From Thermodesulfovibrionales bacterium (GTDB lineage Bacteria; Nitrospirota; Thermodesulfovibrionia; Thermodesulfovibrionales; SM23-35): 6,359 nt of DNA. Position numbers and translations under genes: made by a program. Numbering within the stretch: position 1 is the first letter of the stretch; each line of letters starts with the position of its first letter. The DNA lies in contig JALHSV010000427.1 in assembly GCA_022865525.1 (NCBI GenBank), positions 1-6,359 on the forward strand. The letters run 5' to 3'. Shown piece after piece: positions 1-5,277 of this stretch. Under the pieces are notes generated by a model, which was given only the letters and a program-made list of their open reading frames with translations, made no database searches and was not told the origin of the DNA.

Positions 1-171
1 ATCAGAACCGGGGTGGCAACCGGCAGGGATGGTTCTGATCTTTCCTATAATTCCCTCGCGGGCAAGCCTGTCCATATTGGGAGTTGCAGCACTCTGCAAC
101 GGCGTTTTGCCGTTCAGTTCCTTCAAAGGCCTGTCGGCCATACCGTCACCAATCATGACAATATATTTCAT
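1..171 (-). CDS. apgM: ApgM-type cofactor-independent phosphoglycerate mutase, N-terminal part (possible homoserine kinase)
   Basis: Only the first 57 codons are inside the window; the gene runs off the left edge. The protein opens MKYIVMIGDGMAD, the metal-binding start of the alkaline-phosphatase superfamily (Asp9 is the expected metal ligand), followed by TPNMDRLAREG at about residues 30-40 and PGSD at 54-57. Ser56 matches the serine phosphorylated during catalysis in this family. These are hallmarks of the archaeal-type 2,3-bisphosphoglycerate-independent phosphoglycerate mutase, which interconverts 3- and 2-phosphoglycerate in the cytoplasm. The start lies 4 bases after the stop of the NIL gene, so the two are very likely cotranscribed; a GGAG about 18 bases upstream is a poor ribosome site. 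In many anaerobes ApgM paralogues sit beside hom and no ordinary thrB is present, so an alternative role as homoserine kinase is inferred from context only. Confidence 0.88.
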   Translation of the reverse strand, partial: MKYIVMIGDGMADRPLKELNGKTPLQSAATPNMDRLAREGIIGKIRTIPAGCHPGSD

Positions 172-175
172 ACTG

Positions 176-412
176 TTATTCTATGCTATCTCCTTCGAGA
201 AGCTCAACTGTAACTCCCTTGTCTTTGAGCCATTGGATGCCTTTGTTAAGGTTCTCTTCTGTCCCGTCAAGTTCAAGAAACATTTCTCCAACTGTCTCCG
301 TGACCCTTGCCCGCCTGATATTCGGCATAACATCATATTTCTTGGCCATTGTAAAGATGACAGGCTCTTTAATAAGATGCTCGGGAAAGGTCAGCTTGGC
401 TTGCTTCTTCAT
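176..412 (-). CDS. Stand-alone NIL-domain protein
   Basis: This is a 78-residue protein made up of a single NIL domain, the ferredoxin-like fold also found at the C-terminus of the methionine ABC transporter ATPase MetN. The typical pattern is visible: KLTFPEHLIKEPVIF near residues 6-20, then KYDVMPNIRRARVTE at 25-39, then GEMFLELDG and a final helix and strand ending WLKDKGVTVELLEG. It has no cysteine, so the 4Fe-4S ferredoxin domain that follows NIL in the homocysteine-forming NIL/ferredoxin proteins of methanogens is absent. NIL domains bind methionine or serve in sulfur-amino-acid synthesis; this one may sense methionine or help the adjacent E1-like protein, but neither is shown. The ATG is fixed by a strong GGAGGGG ribosome site. 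The gene follows the adenylyltransferase by 102 bases and precedes apgM by 4. Confidence 0.85.
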   Translation of the reverse strand: MKKQAKLTFPEHLIKEPVIFTMAKKYDVMPNIRRARVTETVGEMFLELDGTEENLNKGIQWLKDKGVTVELLEGDSIE

Positions 413-415
413 TGT

Positions 416-438
416 CCCCTCCGTGGATTAACCCCTCC
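416..438 (-). promoter_or_regulatory. Tandem Shine-Dalgarno motifs before the NIL gene
   Basis: On the minus strand GGAGGGG occurs at 422-416, three bases before the NIL start codon (GGAGG core five bases away), and again at 438-432, 16 bases further upstream. The nearer copy is the working ribosome site. The farther copy has no start codon at a usable distance and may be a chance duplicate or a ribosome standby site. Confidence 0.6.
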
Positions 439-514
439 TTATGAAGGTGTCTTTTTCAGTAACCATTTTACTGCAAAACAGAGAACAATTTAAAGATATA
501 AGGAGAAACAGAGA

Positions 515-1297
515 TTACCTGTACTCAATCAATTCAGTGATGATCGGATGTTCGCCGCATAGCGGACATTCAGGATTCTTCGGTATTTTCACTTTCCTGA
601 AGGATGTTTTCAGGGCATGGTAAATGAGAAGCTCTCCCTTAAGTATCTCTCCCGTGCCGATGATGAGTTTTAGAACTTCTGCAGCCTGAAGCGTACCGAT
701 GACGCCCGGAATAACGCCAAGGAGACCGGCATCCTGTGGCAAGGGCAAGATATCAGGAGGAGGGGGTTCTTCAAAAAGACATCTGTAGCAGGGGCCTTCA
801 TGGGGTATGACGACTGTCAGTTGGCCCTCAAACTTGAATATGGCACCGGTAACCAGAGGCTTCCTGTTTATGACACATGCATCATTCACCAGAAACCTCG
901 TTGCATAGTTATCGCTGCAATCGACAATAATGTCATAGTCCTTTATGAATTTCAGGATGTTCTGTTTTGTCAGTCTTTCTTTGACAGGAATAATATGGAC
1001 ATCAGGATTGAGGGATTCAAAGGTAAGTTTAGCAGATTCAACCTTGGGTACCCCGATTGTCCTGGTGCAATGAGCTATCTGACGCTGGAGATTGCTGAGC
1101 TCGACTTGATCGTTGTCGATTATCCCCAGGGTGCCGACGCCGGCTGCGGCAAGATAATATCCTGCAGATGACCCAAGTCCTCCGGCCCCAACGATGAATA
1201 CCCTTGCCTTTAAAAGCCTGGCTTGCCCTTCTTCTCCCACCTCGGGCAGAATAAGATGCCTGCTGTATCGCTGAAGCTGGTCGCCGGTGAATTTCAT
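515..1297 (-). CDS. MoeB/ThiF/HesA-family E1-like adenylyltransferase
   Basis: This 260-residue protein has the full length of the family that adenylates the C-terminal Gly-Gly of a small sulfur carrier (MoaD, ThiS or relatives) with ATP. Visible landmarks are RYSRHLIL at 10-17 (Arg13 acts across the dimer), the nucleotide loop GAGGLGSS at 37-44, Asp61, SNLQRQ at 68-73 with Arg72, Lys85, the CSDN motif at 127-130 with Asp129, and a zinc site of two CxxC pairs at Cys170/173 and Cys244/247. The cysteine that forms the acyl-disulfide in ThiF, found as C-x-x-A-G in MoeB, is replaced by proline (Pro187 in LPQDAG). The gene begins 14 bases after the hom stop, with only a weak ribosome site. Lying between hom and a NIL gene suggests sulfur transfer for homocysteine or methionine rather than molybdopterin, an inference; MoeB, ThiF or HesA cannot be told apart here. 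Confidence 0.9.
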   Translation of the reverse strand: MKFTGDQLQRYSRHLILPEVGEEGQARLLKARVFIVGAGGLGSSAGYYLAAAGVGTLGIIDNDQVELSNLQRQIAHCTRTIGVPKVESAKLTFESLNPDVHIIPVKERLTKQNILKFIKDYDIIVDCSDNYATRFLVNDACVINRKPLVTGAIFKFEGQLTVVIPHEGPCYRCLFEEPPPPDILPLPQDAGLLGVIPGVIGTLQAAEVLKLIIGTGEILKGELLIYHALKTSFRKVKIPKNPECPLCGEHPIITELIEYR

Positions 1298-1311
1298 GCT
1301 TCGTTCTTTAC

Positions 1312-2610
1312 TTAACTTTCCTCTTTCCCCTCGACCCGAATAAAAACGGTCTTGCCCATGACGACCGGTAAACGATCTATTTCCTCGATAGCCTGCCGCA
1401 TATCCTTTTCTTTTGCTTCATGGCTGAGTACCACAAGAGGAACCGCTTCACCAAGCCTTCTGCCTTTCTGGATAACAGAAGCGATACTGATATTGTAATT
1501 GCCGAGTATCCCTGAAATCTTCGAGAGGACACCAGGTTTGTCAAGCGCGGAAAACCGGAAATAGTACCTGGATACCACATCATCAATCTTTTTGATTCTT
1601 ATATCCCTGAAAATCCTTGGAATAGTCGGAACTCTCCCTATGGCATTCTTCTGAATATTCCTTGCAATATCAGCTATATCGCTTACCACGGCGCTTCCTG
1701 TGGGCACTGAACCGGCACCTCTTCCGTAGTAGAGGGTTGAGCCTGTTGCATCACCATCCACATAGATAGCATTGAACGGGCCATCGACTTTTGCGATCAG
1801 ATACTCTTTGGGAAGCATAGTCGGATGAACCCTGAGTTCAATTTCCCCGTCTGCTTCTTTGGTGATGGCAAGCAGTTTTACTTTGTATCCAAGCTCTGAT
1901 GCAAAACTGATGTCCTGCGTGGAGATTTTCGAAATACCTTCAATATATACAGAATTGAACGAGAGGGGAATCCCGTACGCGAGGGTCGCGAGGATGGTAA
2001 GTTTATGCGCCGTATCGATCCCTTCAATGTCGAATGTTGGGTCAGCTTCAGCATATCCGAGAGCCTGCGCTTCTTTTAACGCATCTAAGAACTCCACGTT
2101 ATGGTCTGTCATTTTCGTGAGTATATAATTTGAGGTGCCGTTGATGATTCCGTAAATCGCCTTTATCCTGTTTGCGATCAGACCTTCTTTCATGACCTTT
2201 ATAATAGGGATAGCGCCTGCCACGGACGCCTCAAATCCGACTTCAACGCCTGCCTCACGTGCTGCATCAAATATGTCAGTCCCCTCGGTTGCAAGAAGTG
2301 CTTTGTTGGCTGTTACAACATGCTTCCTGTTTTGGATCGCTTTTAGGATAAAGTCTTTTGCGGGTCTGATGCCACCCATCAGTTCGACGACGATATGAAT
2401 GTCCGGATCATTGAAAATCATGTTCACATCTGTTGTCAGCACCCCTTCAGGAATTTTTATCCCTCTGTCACGTTTGATGTCCAGATCGGCAATCCTCCTG
2501 AGGTTTATCTCAAAACCAACCCGTTCTCTCAGGACATCCTTGTTCTTAAGGAGAATCTTAGCGGTACCGCTTCCCACAATCCCGAATCCTATAATTCCTA
2601 CGTTTACCAT
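1312..2610 (-). CDS. hom: Homoserine dehydrogenase with C-terminal ACT domain
   Basis: The 432-residue protein catalyses NAD(P)H-dependent reduction of aspartate semialdehyde to homoserine, the branch step to threonine and methionine. The Rossmann motif GFGIVGSG is at residues 8-15, followed by VVTANKALLA at 98-107, the signature NGTSNYILTKM at 157-167 and GYAEADPTFDIEGID at 185-199. Glu188, Asp199 and Lys203 match the catalytic positions described for yeast homoserine dehydrogenase. An ACT domain covers about 350-425 (FSALDKPGVLSKISGIL near its start), the arrangement usual for monofunctional bacterial enzymes and consistent with feedback control by threonine. There is no aspartokinase fusion. 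The ATG lies 24 bases after the lipA stop, with an AAAGG-like ribosome site, and the stop lies 14 bases before the E1-like gene, so it is an internal operon gene. No anomaly was seen. Confidence 0.97.
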   Translation of the reverse strand: MVNVGIIGFGIVGSGTAKILLKNKDVLRERVGFEINLRRIADLDIKRDRGIKIPEGVLTTDVNMIFNDPDIHIVVELMGGIRPAKDFILKAIQNRKHVVTANKALLATEGTDIFDAAREAGVEVGFEASVAGAIPIIKVMKEGLIANRIKAIYGIINGTSNYILTKMTDHNVEFLDALKEAQALGYAEADPTFDIEGIDTAHKLTILATLAYGIPLSFNSVYIEGISKISTQDISFASELGYKVKLLAITKEADGEIELRVHPTMLPKEYLIAKVDGPFNAIYVDGDATGSTLYYGRGAGSVPTGSAVVSDIADIARNIQKNAIGRVPTIPRIFRDIRIKKIDDVVSRYYFRFSALDKPGVLSKISGILGNYNISIASVIQKGRRLGEAVPLVVLSHEAKEKDMRQAIEEIDRLPVVMGKTVFIRVEGKEES

Positions 2611-2634
2611 TTCTTCGTGCCTTTCTCTCTATGA

Positions 2635-3489
2635 TTATATTTTGGTTTCCTCATTATTATACATCTCCTCTGCATTCATTGAGCTCCTTGCCAGGGGAGC
2701 GGATGAAACATAGGTGAACCCCATCGAAAGAGCAGTCAAACGGAGTCTTTCGAATGTTTCGGGCTGAATGTATTCGACTACAGGGAGGTTTGATCTCAAT
2801 GGCCTGAGGTATTGGCCTATGGTGACGATGTCACAACCTGTGTCTCTCATATCTCTTAAAACACCCATAACCTCATTCAATCGCTCGCCCAGACCCAGCA
2901 TAAGCCCTGACTTAGTTCGCATCTCCGGAGCGGTGTTCTTTATGTGTGCTAATAATGAGAGGGAACGCCGGTAGTCAGCAAGCGGCCTGACGACAGGATA
3001 CAGTCTCGGAACGGTCTCAACATTGTGGTTGAATACATCTGGTCGTGCATGCAGGACAGTATTGATGCTGCTCTGGGCGCCTTTGAAATCAGGGGTGAGC
3101 ACCTCTACTTTCGCGCCGGGTGAATATCTTCTGACGGCATCGACAGTCCTGGCAAAGTGTCCTGCACCACCGTCAGAGAGGTCGTCACGCGTTACCGAAG
3201 TAATGACCACGTAGCGCAACCCCATTTCTTTTGCAGCCATGCCGACTCTCTCAGACTCATCATGATCCAGCGGTTCAGGGACCGAGGACTTTACTGAGCA
3301 AAAACCGCAGTTTCTTGTACACGTTGACCCCATGATCATGAATGCAGCTGTTGGTTTCAGGAAACACTCACCCACATTCGGGCATCTTGCCTCCTCGCAG
3401 ACGGTCGCAAGGCCATACCGTCTCAATATCCGTTTTGTATCATGGAGCCTTCGGGGGTTCTTTGTCCTTATCCATTCAGGCAGCCGCAC
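2635..3489 (-). CDS. lipA: Lipoyl synthase (radical SAM)
   Basis: The 284-residue protein inserts two sulfur atoms into protein-bound octanoyl groups to make lipoate for 2-oxoacid dehydrogenases and the glycine cleavage system. Both iron-sulfur sites are present: the auxiliary cluster cysteines Cys31, Cys36 and Cys42 in CEEARCPNVGEC, and the radical-SAM cysteines Cys57, Cys61 and Cys64 in CTRNCGFC. The RSS motif at 268-270, whose serine is a ligand of the auxiliary cluster in LipA, is retained. VTSVTRDDLSDGG (98-109 region) and FNHNVETVPRLYP (153-165) are classic LipA stretches. The start is GTG, chosen because GGAG lies six bases upstream and MRLPEWIR matches the usual LipA N-terminus; a nearby ATG upstream is out of frame. 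It heads the minus-strand gene row and has a good promoter behind it. lipB, lplA and gcv genes are not in the window. Confidence 0.97.
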   Translation of the reverse strand: MRLPEWIRTKNPRRLHDTKRILRRYGLATVCEEARCPNVGECFLKPTAAFMIMGSTCTRNCGFCSVKSSVPEPLDHDESERVGMAAKEMGLRYVVITSVTRDDLSDGGAGHFARTVDAVRRYSPGAKVEVLTPDFKGAQSSINTVLHARPDVFNHNVETVPRLYPVVRPLADYRRSLSLLAHIKNTAPEMRTKSGLMLGLGERLNEVMGVLRDMRDTGCDIVTIGQYLRPLRSNLPVVEYIQPETFERLRLTALSMGFTYVSSAPLARSSMNAEEMYNNEETKI

Positions 3490-3495
3490 GGTAAA

Positions 3496-3499
3496 CTCC
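3496..3499 (-). promoter_or_regulatory. Ribosome-binding site of lipA
   Basis: GGAG on the minus strand lies six bases before the GTG start of lipA. It decides the start, because the upstream ATG at 3515-3513 is in a different frame. Confidence 0.65.
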
Positions 3500-3536
3500 G
3501 TTTCATGCTATAGGGTTATGGTGAATTTTTTCATTA

Positions 3537-3565
3537 AAAATAAAAGAAATACAGAACTTTGTCAA
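3537..3565 (-). promoter_or_regulatory. Sigma-70-like promoter for the lipA-hom row
   Basis: On the minus strand a perfect TTGACA (3565-3560) is followed after exactly 17 bases by TATTTT (3542-3537), 4/6 of the -10 consensus. Transcription would begin near 3530, giving a leader of about 40 bases before the lipA GTG. This is the best promoter match I found in the window and could serve all five minus-strand genes. Confidence 0.6.
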
Positions 3566-3595
3566 ATAACACAGGGTTTCGACCGGCTACTCCCC

Positions 3596-3624
3596 TTGTT
3601 AATTTCCTTTCCAAGTGTTATTCT
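3596..3624 (+). promoter_or_regulatory. Candidate promoter for the aminotransferase
   Basis: TTGTTA (3596-3601) and TATTCT (3619-3624) are spaced by 17 bases, each matching 4/6 of consensus. The start would fall near 3631, leaving a leader of roughly 88 bases. It stands back to back with the lipA promoter, with 30 bases between the two -35 boxes, so one regulator bound there could affect both directions. Confidence 0.35.
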
Positions 3625-3646
3625 TTTTCATGTTTAAAAACAATTT

Positions 3647-3711
3647 CCTGTCTGTACAGGAGTCTTTGGTTTCCCCCGCGAAACAGGCAGAGAAACCGGA
3701 TGTTTACGGGG
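3647..3711 (+). promoter_or_regulatory. Structured leader of the aminotransferase gene
   Basis: The leader holds a short dyad with CCTGT and ACAGG arms (3647-3660) containing the perfect 8-base palindrome CTGTACAG (3652-3659). Further on, GTTTC (3669-3673) can pair with GAAAC (3680-3684), or the longer GGTTTC (3668-3673) with GAAACC (3692-3697); these pairings exclude each other. The CCCCG in the loop of the first hairpin (3674-3678) is complementary to CGGGG (3707-3711), the only ribosome-site-like stretch before the start. Pairings are seen in the sequence; a regulatory role is a guess. Confidence 0.25.
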
Positions 3712-3718
3712 TAATGAC

Positions 3719-4900
3719 ATGATACACCTGCAACTGAAACGGAAGCTGCCTTACAGGCCTACAGAGAGAATGAACGTTGTAAGCTATCCTATACGGGATA
3801 TCGTGATGGAGGCGAAACGCGAAGAGGCCAAAGGCAAGAAGATGGTTTACCTGAATATCGGAGATCCGCCTCAGTATGGTTTCAAGCCTTTCAGAGTGAT
3901 AGCTGAGCGGGTGAAAAGCGCGCTCGATGAAAACTGCCAGGGATATGCGCCTTCCGAAGGTGATGAGCAACTCAGGAACACGGTGGCGAAGATTGAAAAA
4001 TGCAGGCCTGAGGACGTGTTCGTCGTTACTGGGCTTACGGAAGGCATAGACTTCTTCTTCCACTCGTTCATAGGGTTCGGGGAGAAGGTGCTCCTTCCCA
4101 ATCCAGTATATCCGCTTTACCTGAGCAAGGCAAAGCAGTTCGAAGGCGACAGCGTATTCTACAGGCACGATGCCGATGGTCAGATAGACGTGGGGAACCT
4201 GGCAAAAAAAATCGAAGGCGCAAAGGCGATCATAATCATCAACCCGAACAATCCGCTGGGAGCGGTCTATTCGGAAAAGAATCTTTCAGAAGTCGTTAAG
4301 CTCTGCGCTGAATATGATGTCCCCATATTTTATGACGGATCATACGACCAGCTCATATTCGAGGGCAAACCTGTGGACTTCAGAAAAATAGCCAGGAACA
4401 AGGTCCCATTCATATACGGAAGCTCGCTTTCCAAGAACTTCAACTATCCCGGCGCGCGAATAGGATGGGTGTCATTCCACGGAGATAAGTGGGAGGAAGT
4501 CAAGAATGCTTTCTTCCTCCTCTGCAACCAGCGCCTGTCCGTAAACTGGGAGTATCAGAAAGCGGCGGCAGCAGCGATAGCAGACCCATCATACCCGGCG
4601 TACGTCACGGATATCAAGAAGAAGCTTATGGAACGGAGGAACGCATTCATGAAGATTACCAGGGCGATGCCGTTATCATTCCCGGTTCCTAACGGCGCGT
4701 TCTACGCATTCATCAAAATAGAGACGCCGAAATGGAAGAAGGACCTGGAGTTTGTGCGCGCCGCGCTGAAGGAAGGGGTTGTCTTTGTCCCTGGTTCTGG
4801 GTTCGGGAGGCAGGAGGACGGAGTGTATTTCAGGACTACGTTCCTGCCGGAGCCACAGATTATAGAAGAGGCCTTTTCAAAAATCAGGAAGATTTTATAA
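3719..4900 (+). CDS. PLP-dependent class I/II aminotransferase, archaeal alanine/aspartate type
   Basis: This is a 393-residue fold-type I aminotransferase, the family's normal length. NIGDPP at 46-51 and YAPSEGDEQLR at 76-86 form the N-terminal substrate region. NPNNPLG at 175-181 contains Asn178, Asp206 should contact the PLP ring nitrogen and Tyr209 its O3', Lys239 in SSLSKNFNYPG is the Schiff-base lysine, Arg247 in GARIGW binds phosphate, and Arg372 in YFRTTF should bind the substrate carboxylate. The usual D-E-x-Y is D-G-S-Y (206-209). The overall pattern is closest to archaeal-type alanine or aspartate aminotransferases, but the substrate cannot be read from sequence. The start at 3719 has CGGGG seven bases upstream; Met18 at 3770 is an alternative with a ribosome site too close. 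The gene is transcribed away from lipA. Aminotransferases near hom and apgM occur in other anaerobes, suggesting amino-acid metabolism. Confidence 0.9.
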   Translation: MIHLQLKRKLPYRPTERMNVVSYPIRDIVMEAKREEAKGKKMVYLNIGDPPQYGFKPFRVIAERVKSALDENCQGYAPSEGDEQLRNTVAKIEKCRPEDVFVVTGLTEGIDFFFHSFIGFGEKVLLPNPVYPLYLSKAKQFEGDSVFYRHDADGQIDVGNLAKKIEGAKAIIIINPNNPLGAVYSEKNLSEVVKLCAEYDVPIFYDGSYDQLIFEGKPVDFRKIARNKVPFIYGSSLSKNFNYPGARIGWVSFHGDKWEEVKNAFFLLCNQRLSVNWEYQKAAAAAIADPSYPAYVTDIKKKLMERRNAFMKITRAMPLSFPVPNGAFYAFIKIETPKWKKDLEFVRAALKEGVVFVPGSGFGRQEDGVYFRTTFLPEPQIIEEAFSKIRKIL

Positions 4901-4914
4901 AGGAGTATTCCCCC

Positions 4915-5007
4915 GTCAGGCACTGTGTATACTGCGGGCATAGCCGGCTTCTTCGTCTTCGTAATAAAAAGAGAGCCAAAATATTTAGGCAGCTTTTGTC
5001 TTGTTAA
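4915..5007 (+). pseudogene. CxxC zinc-ribbon-like peptide remnant without a start codon
   Basis: An AAGGAG ribosome site (4900-4905) overlaps the aminotransferase stop. Nine bases later an open frame begins with GTC instead of a start codon and reads RHCVYCGHSRLLRLRNKKR before a stop after 30 residues. The CxxCGxSRxxRL pattern looks like the first half of a small zinc ribbon, such as those in IS1595-type transposases or short ribbon proteins. The second CxxC is missing. The frame is open further upstream only because it overlaps the aminotransferase in another frame. A decayed gene start is the simplest reading; chance coding is possible. Confidence 0.22.
4962..4990 (-). terminator. Weak terminator-like dyad between convergent frames
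   Basis: GCC (4975-4977) and GGC (4988-4990) flank an AT-rich dyad centred at 4982.5, with one A-A mismatch inside the stem. Reading on the minus strand it is followed by TCTCTTTTTATT. The stem is too AT-rich to be convincing, but the position right after the minus-strand CopG-like frame fits a terminator. Confidence 0.22.
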
Positions 5008-5113
5008 GGTTTCCAAGAACCCACATTCGCACAAACTCCAGATAGCCAATTCCCTTACTCTCTGCAATTTTCTTCAGTTTCTCAATAGTATTTTCATCAA
5101 GCCTGAGCGACAC
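4985..5113 (-). pseudogene. CopG-like ribbon-helix-helix antitoxin, probably 5'-truncated
   Basis: The frame from a GTG at 5113 gives 42 residues beginning VSLRLDENTIEKLKKIAE and ending in FVRMWVLGNLNKTKAA. This is a complete ribbon-helix-helix unit: strand VSLRL, helix A about residues 6-21, a GIG turn, and helix B from about residue 25. The KGIGYxxxVRMW turn resembles the C-terminal half of CopG-family type II antitoxins, which are normally about 80-100 residues. An in-frame TGA lies only three codons upstream of the GTG, and the first codons lie in the arm of an inverted repeat, so the N-terminal half seems lost. No toxin frame is seen on either side. Alternatively it is a minimal 42-residue regulator similar in size to plasmid CopG, with the palindrome as its operator; the ribosome site (GAG nine bases upstream) is weak. 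A 33-residue frame with a VapB-like start (5175-5074) overlaps it. Confidence 0.5.
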
Positions 5114-5168
5114 GAAGCAATCTCAATACTTAGTAAATAGATTGCTTCATCCCGAATGCTCAGATTTG
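5098..5168. repeat. 71-base imperfect inverted repeat (MITE- or REP-like)
   Basis: The inner arms GAAGCAATCT (5114-5123) and AGATTGCTTC (5139-5148) are perfect 10-base complements around a 15-base centre, which itself contains TACT/AGTA. Outside them CAAGCCTGAGC (5098-5108) and GCTCAGATTTG (5158-5168) pair at 9 of 11 positions, separated from the inner arms by 5 and 9 bases. The right flank has no T-run, so it is not an ordinary terminator. The left arm runs into the first codons of the CopG-like frame. The core words GAGCGAC and GAAGCAATCTC resemble a short dispersed repeat I recall from many bacterial genomes; that identity is unverified. Confidence 0.6.
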
Positions 5169-5277
5169 TGCCCATCTCTTGTAGGACAGGCACTGACAAA
5201 ATAAAGAGACAAGTACGTACAAAAAAATCAGACGGACTCCTCTATTTTTTAGTGTTTAAAAGATACAAAATAATGAT

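Noticed and set aside
29..493. 154-residue plus-strand frame
   Set aside because: It lies opposite the recognised apgM and NIL genes and shows no family features; it is their antisense shadow.
441..623. 60-residue plus-strand frame and a possible small carrier-protein gene in the 413-514 gap
   Set aside because: The frame is a shadow of the E1-like gene, and the 102-base gap is too short for a ThiS/MoaD-type carrier.
800..1171. 123-residue plus-strand frame
   Set aside because: It is entirely antisense to the MoeB/ThiF-like gene, which has all its family motifs.
3704..4168. 154-residue minus-strand frame
   Set aside because: It is antisense to the aminotransferase start and leader and has no recognisable domain.
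4702..5067. 121-residue minus-strand frame
   Set aside because: It overlaps the aminotransferase 3' end antisense and the CopG-like frame in another frame; the CopG-like reading is the one with family resemblance.
5114..5148. Rho-independent terminator at the inner palindrome
   Set aside because: The stem is strong but neither side is followed by a T-run, so intrinsic termination is unlikely.
5213..5220. GTACGTAC palindrome
   Set aside because: A single 8-base palindrome in AT-rich DNA with no partner site or nearby start; too little to call an operator.
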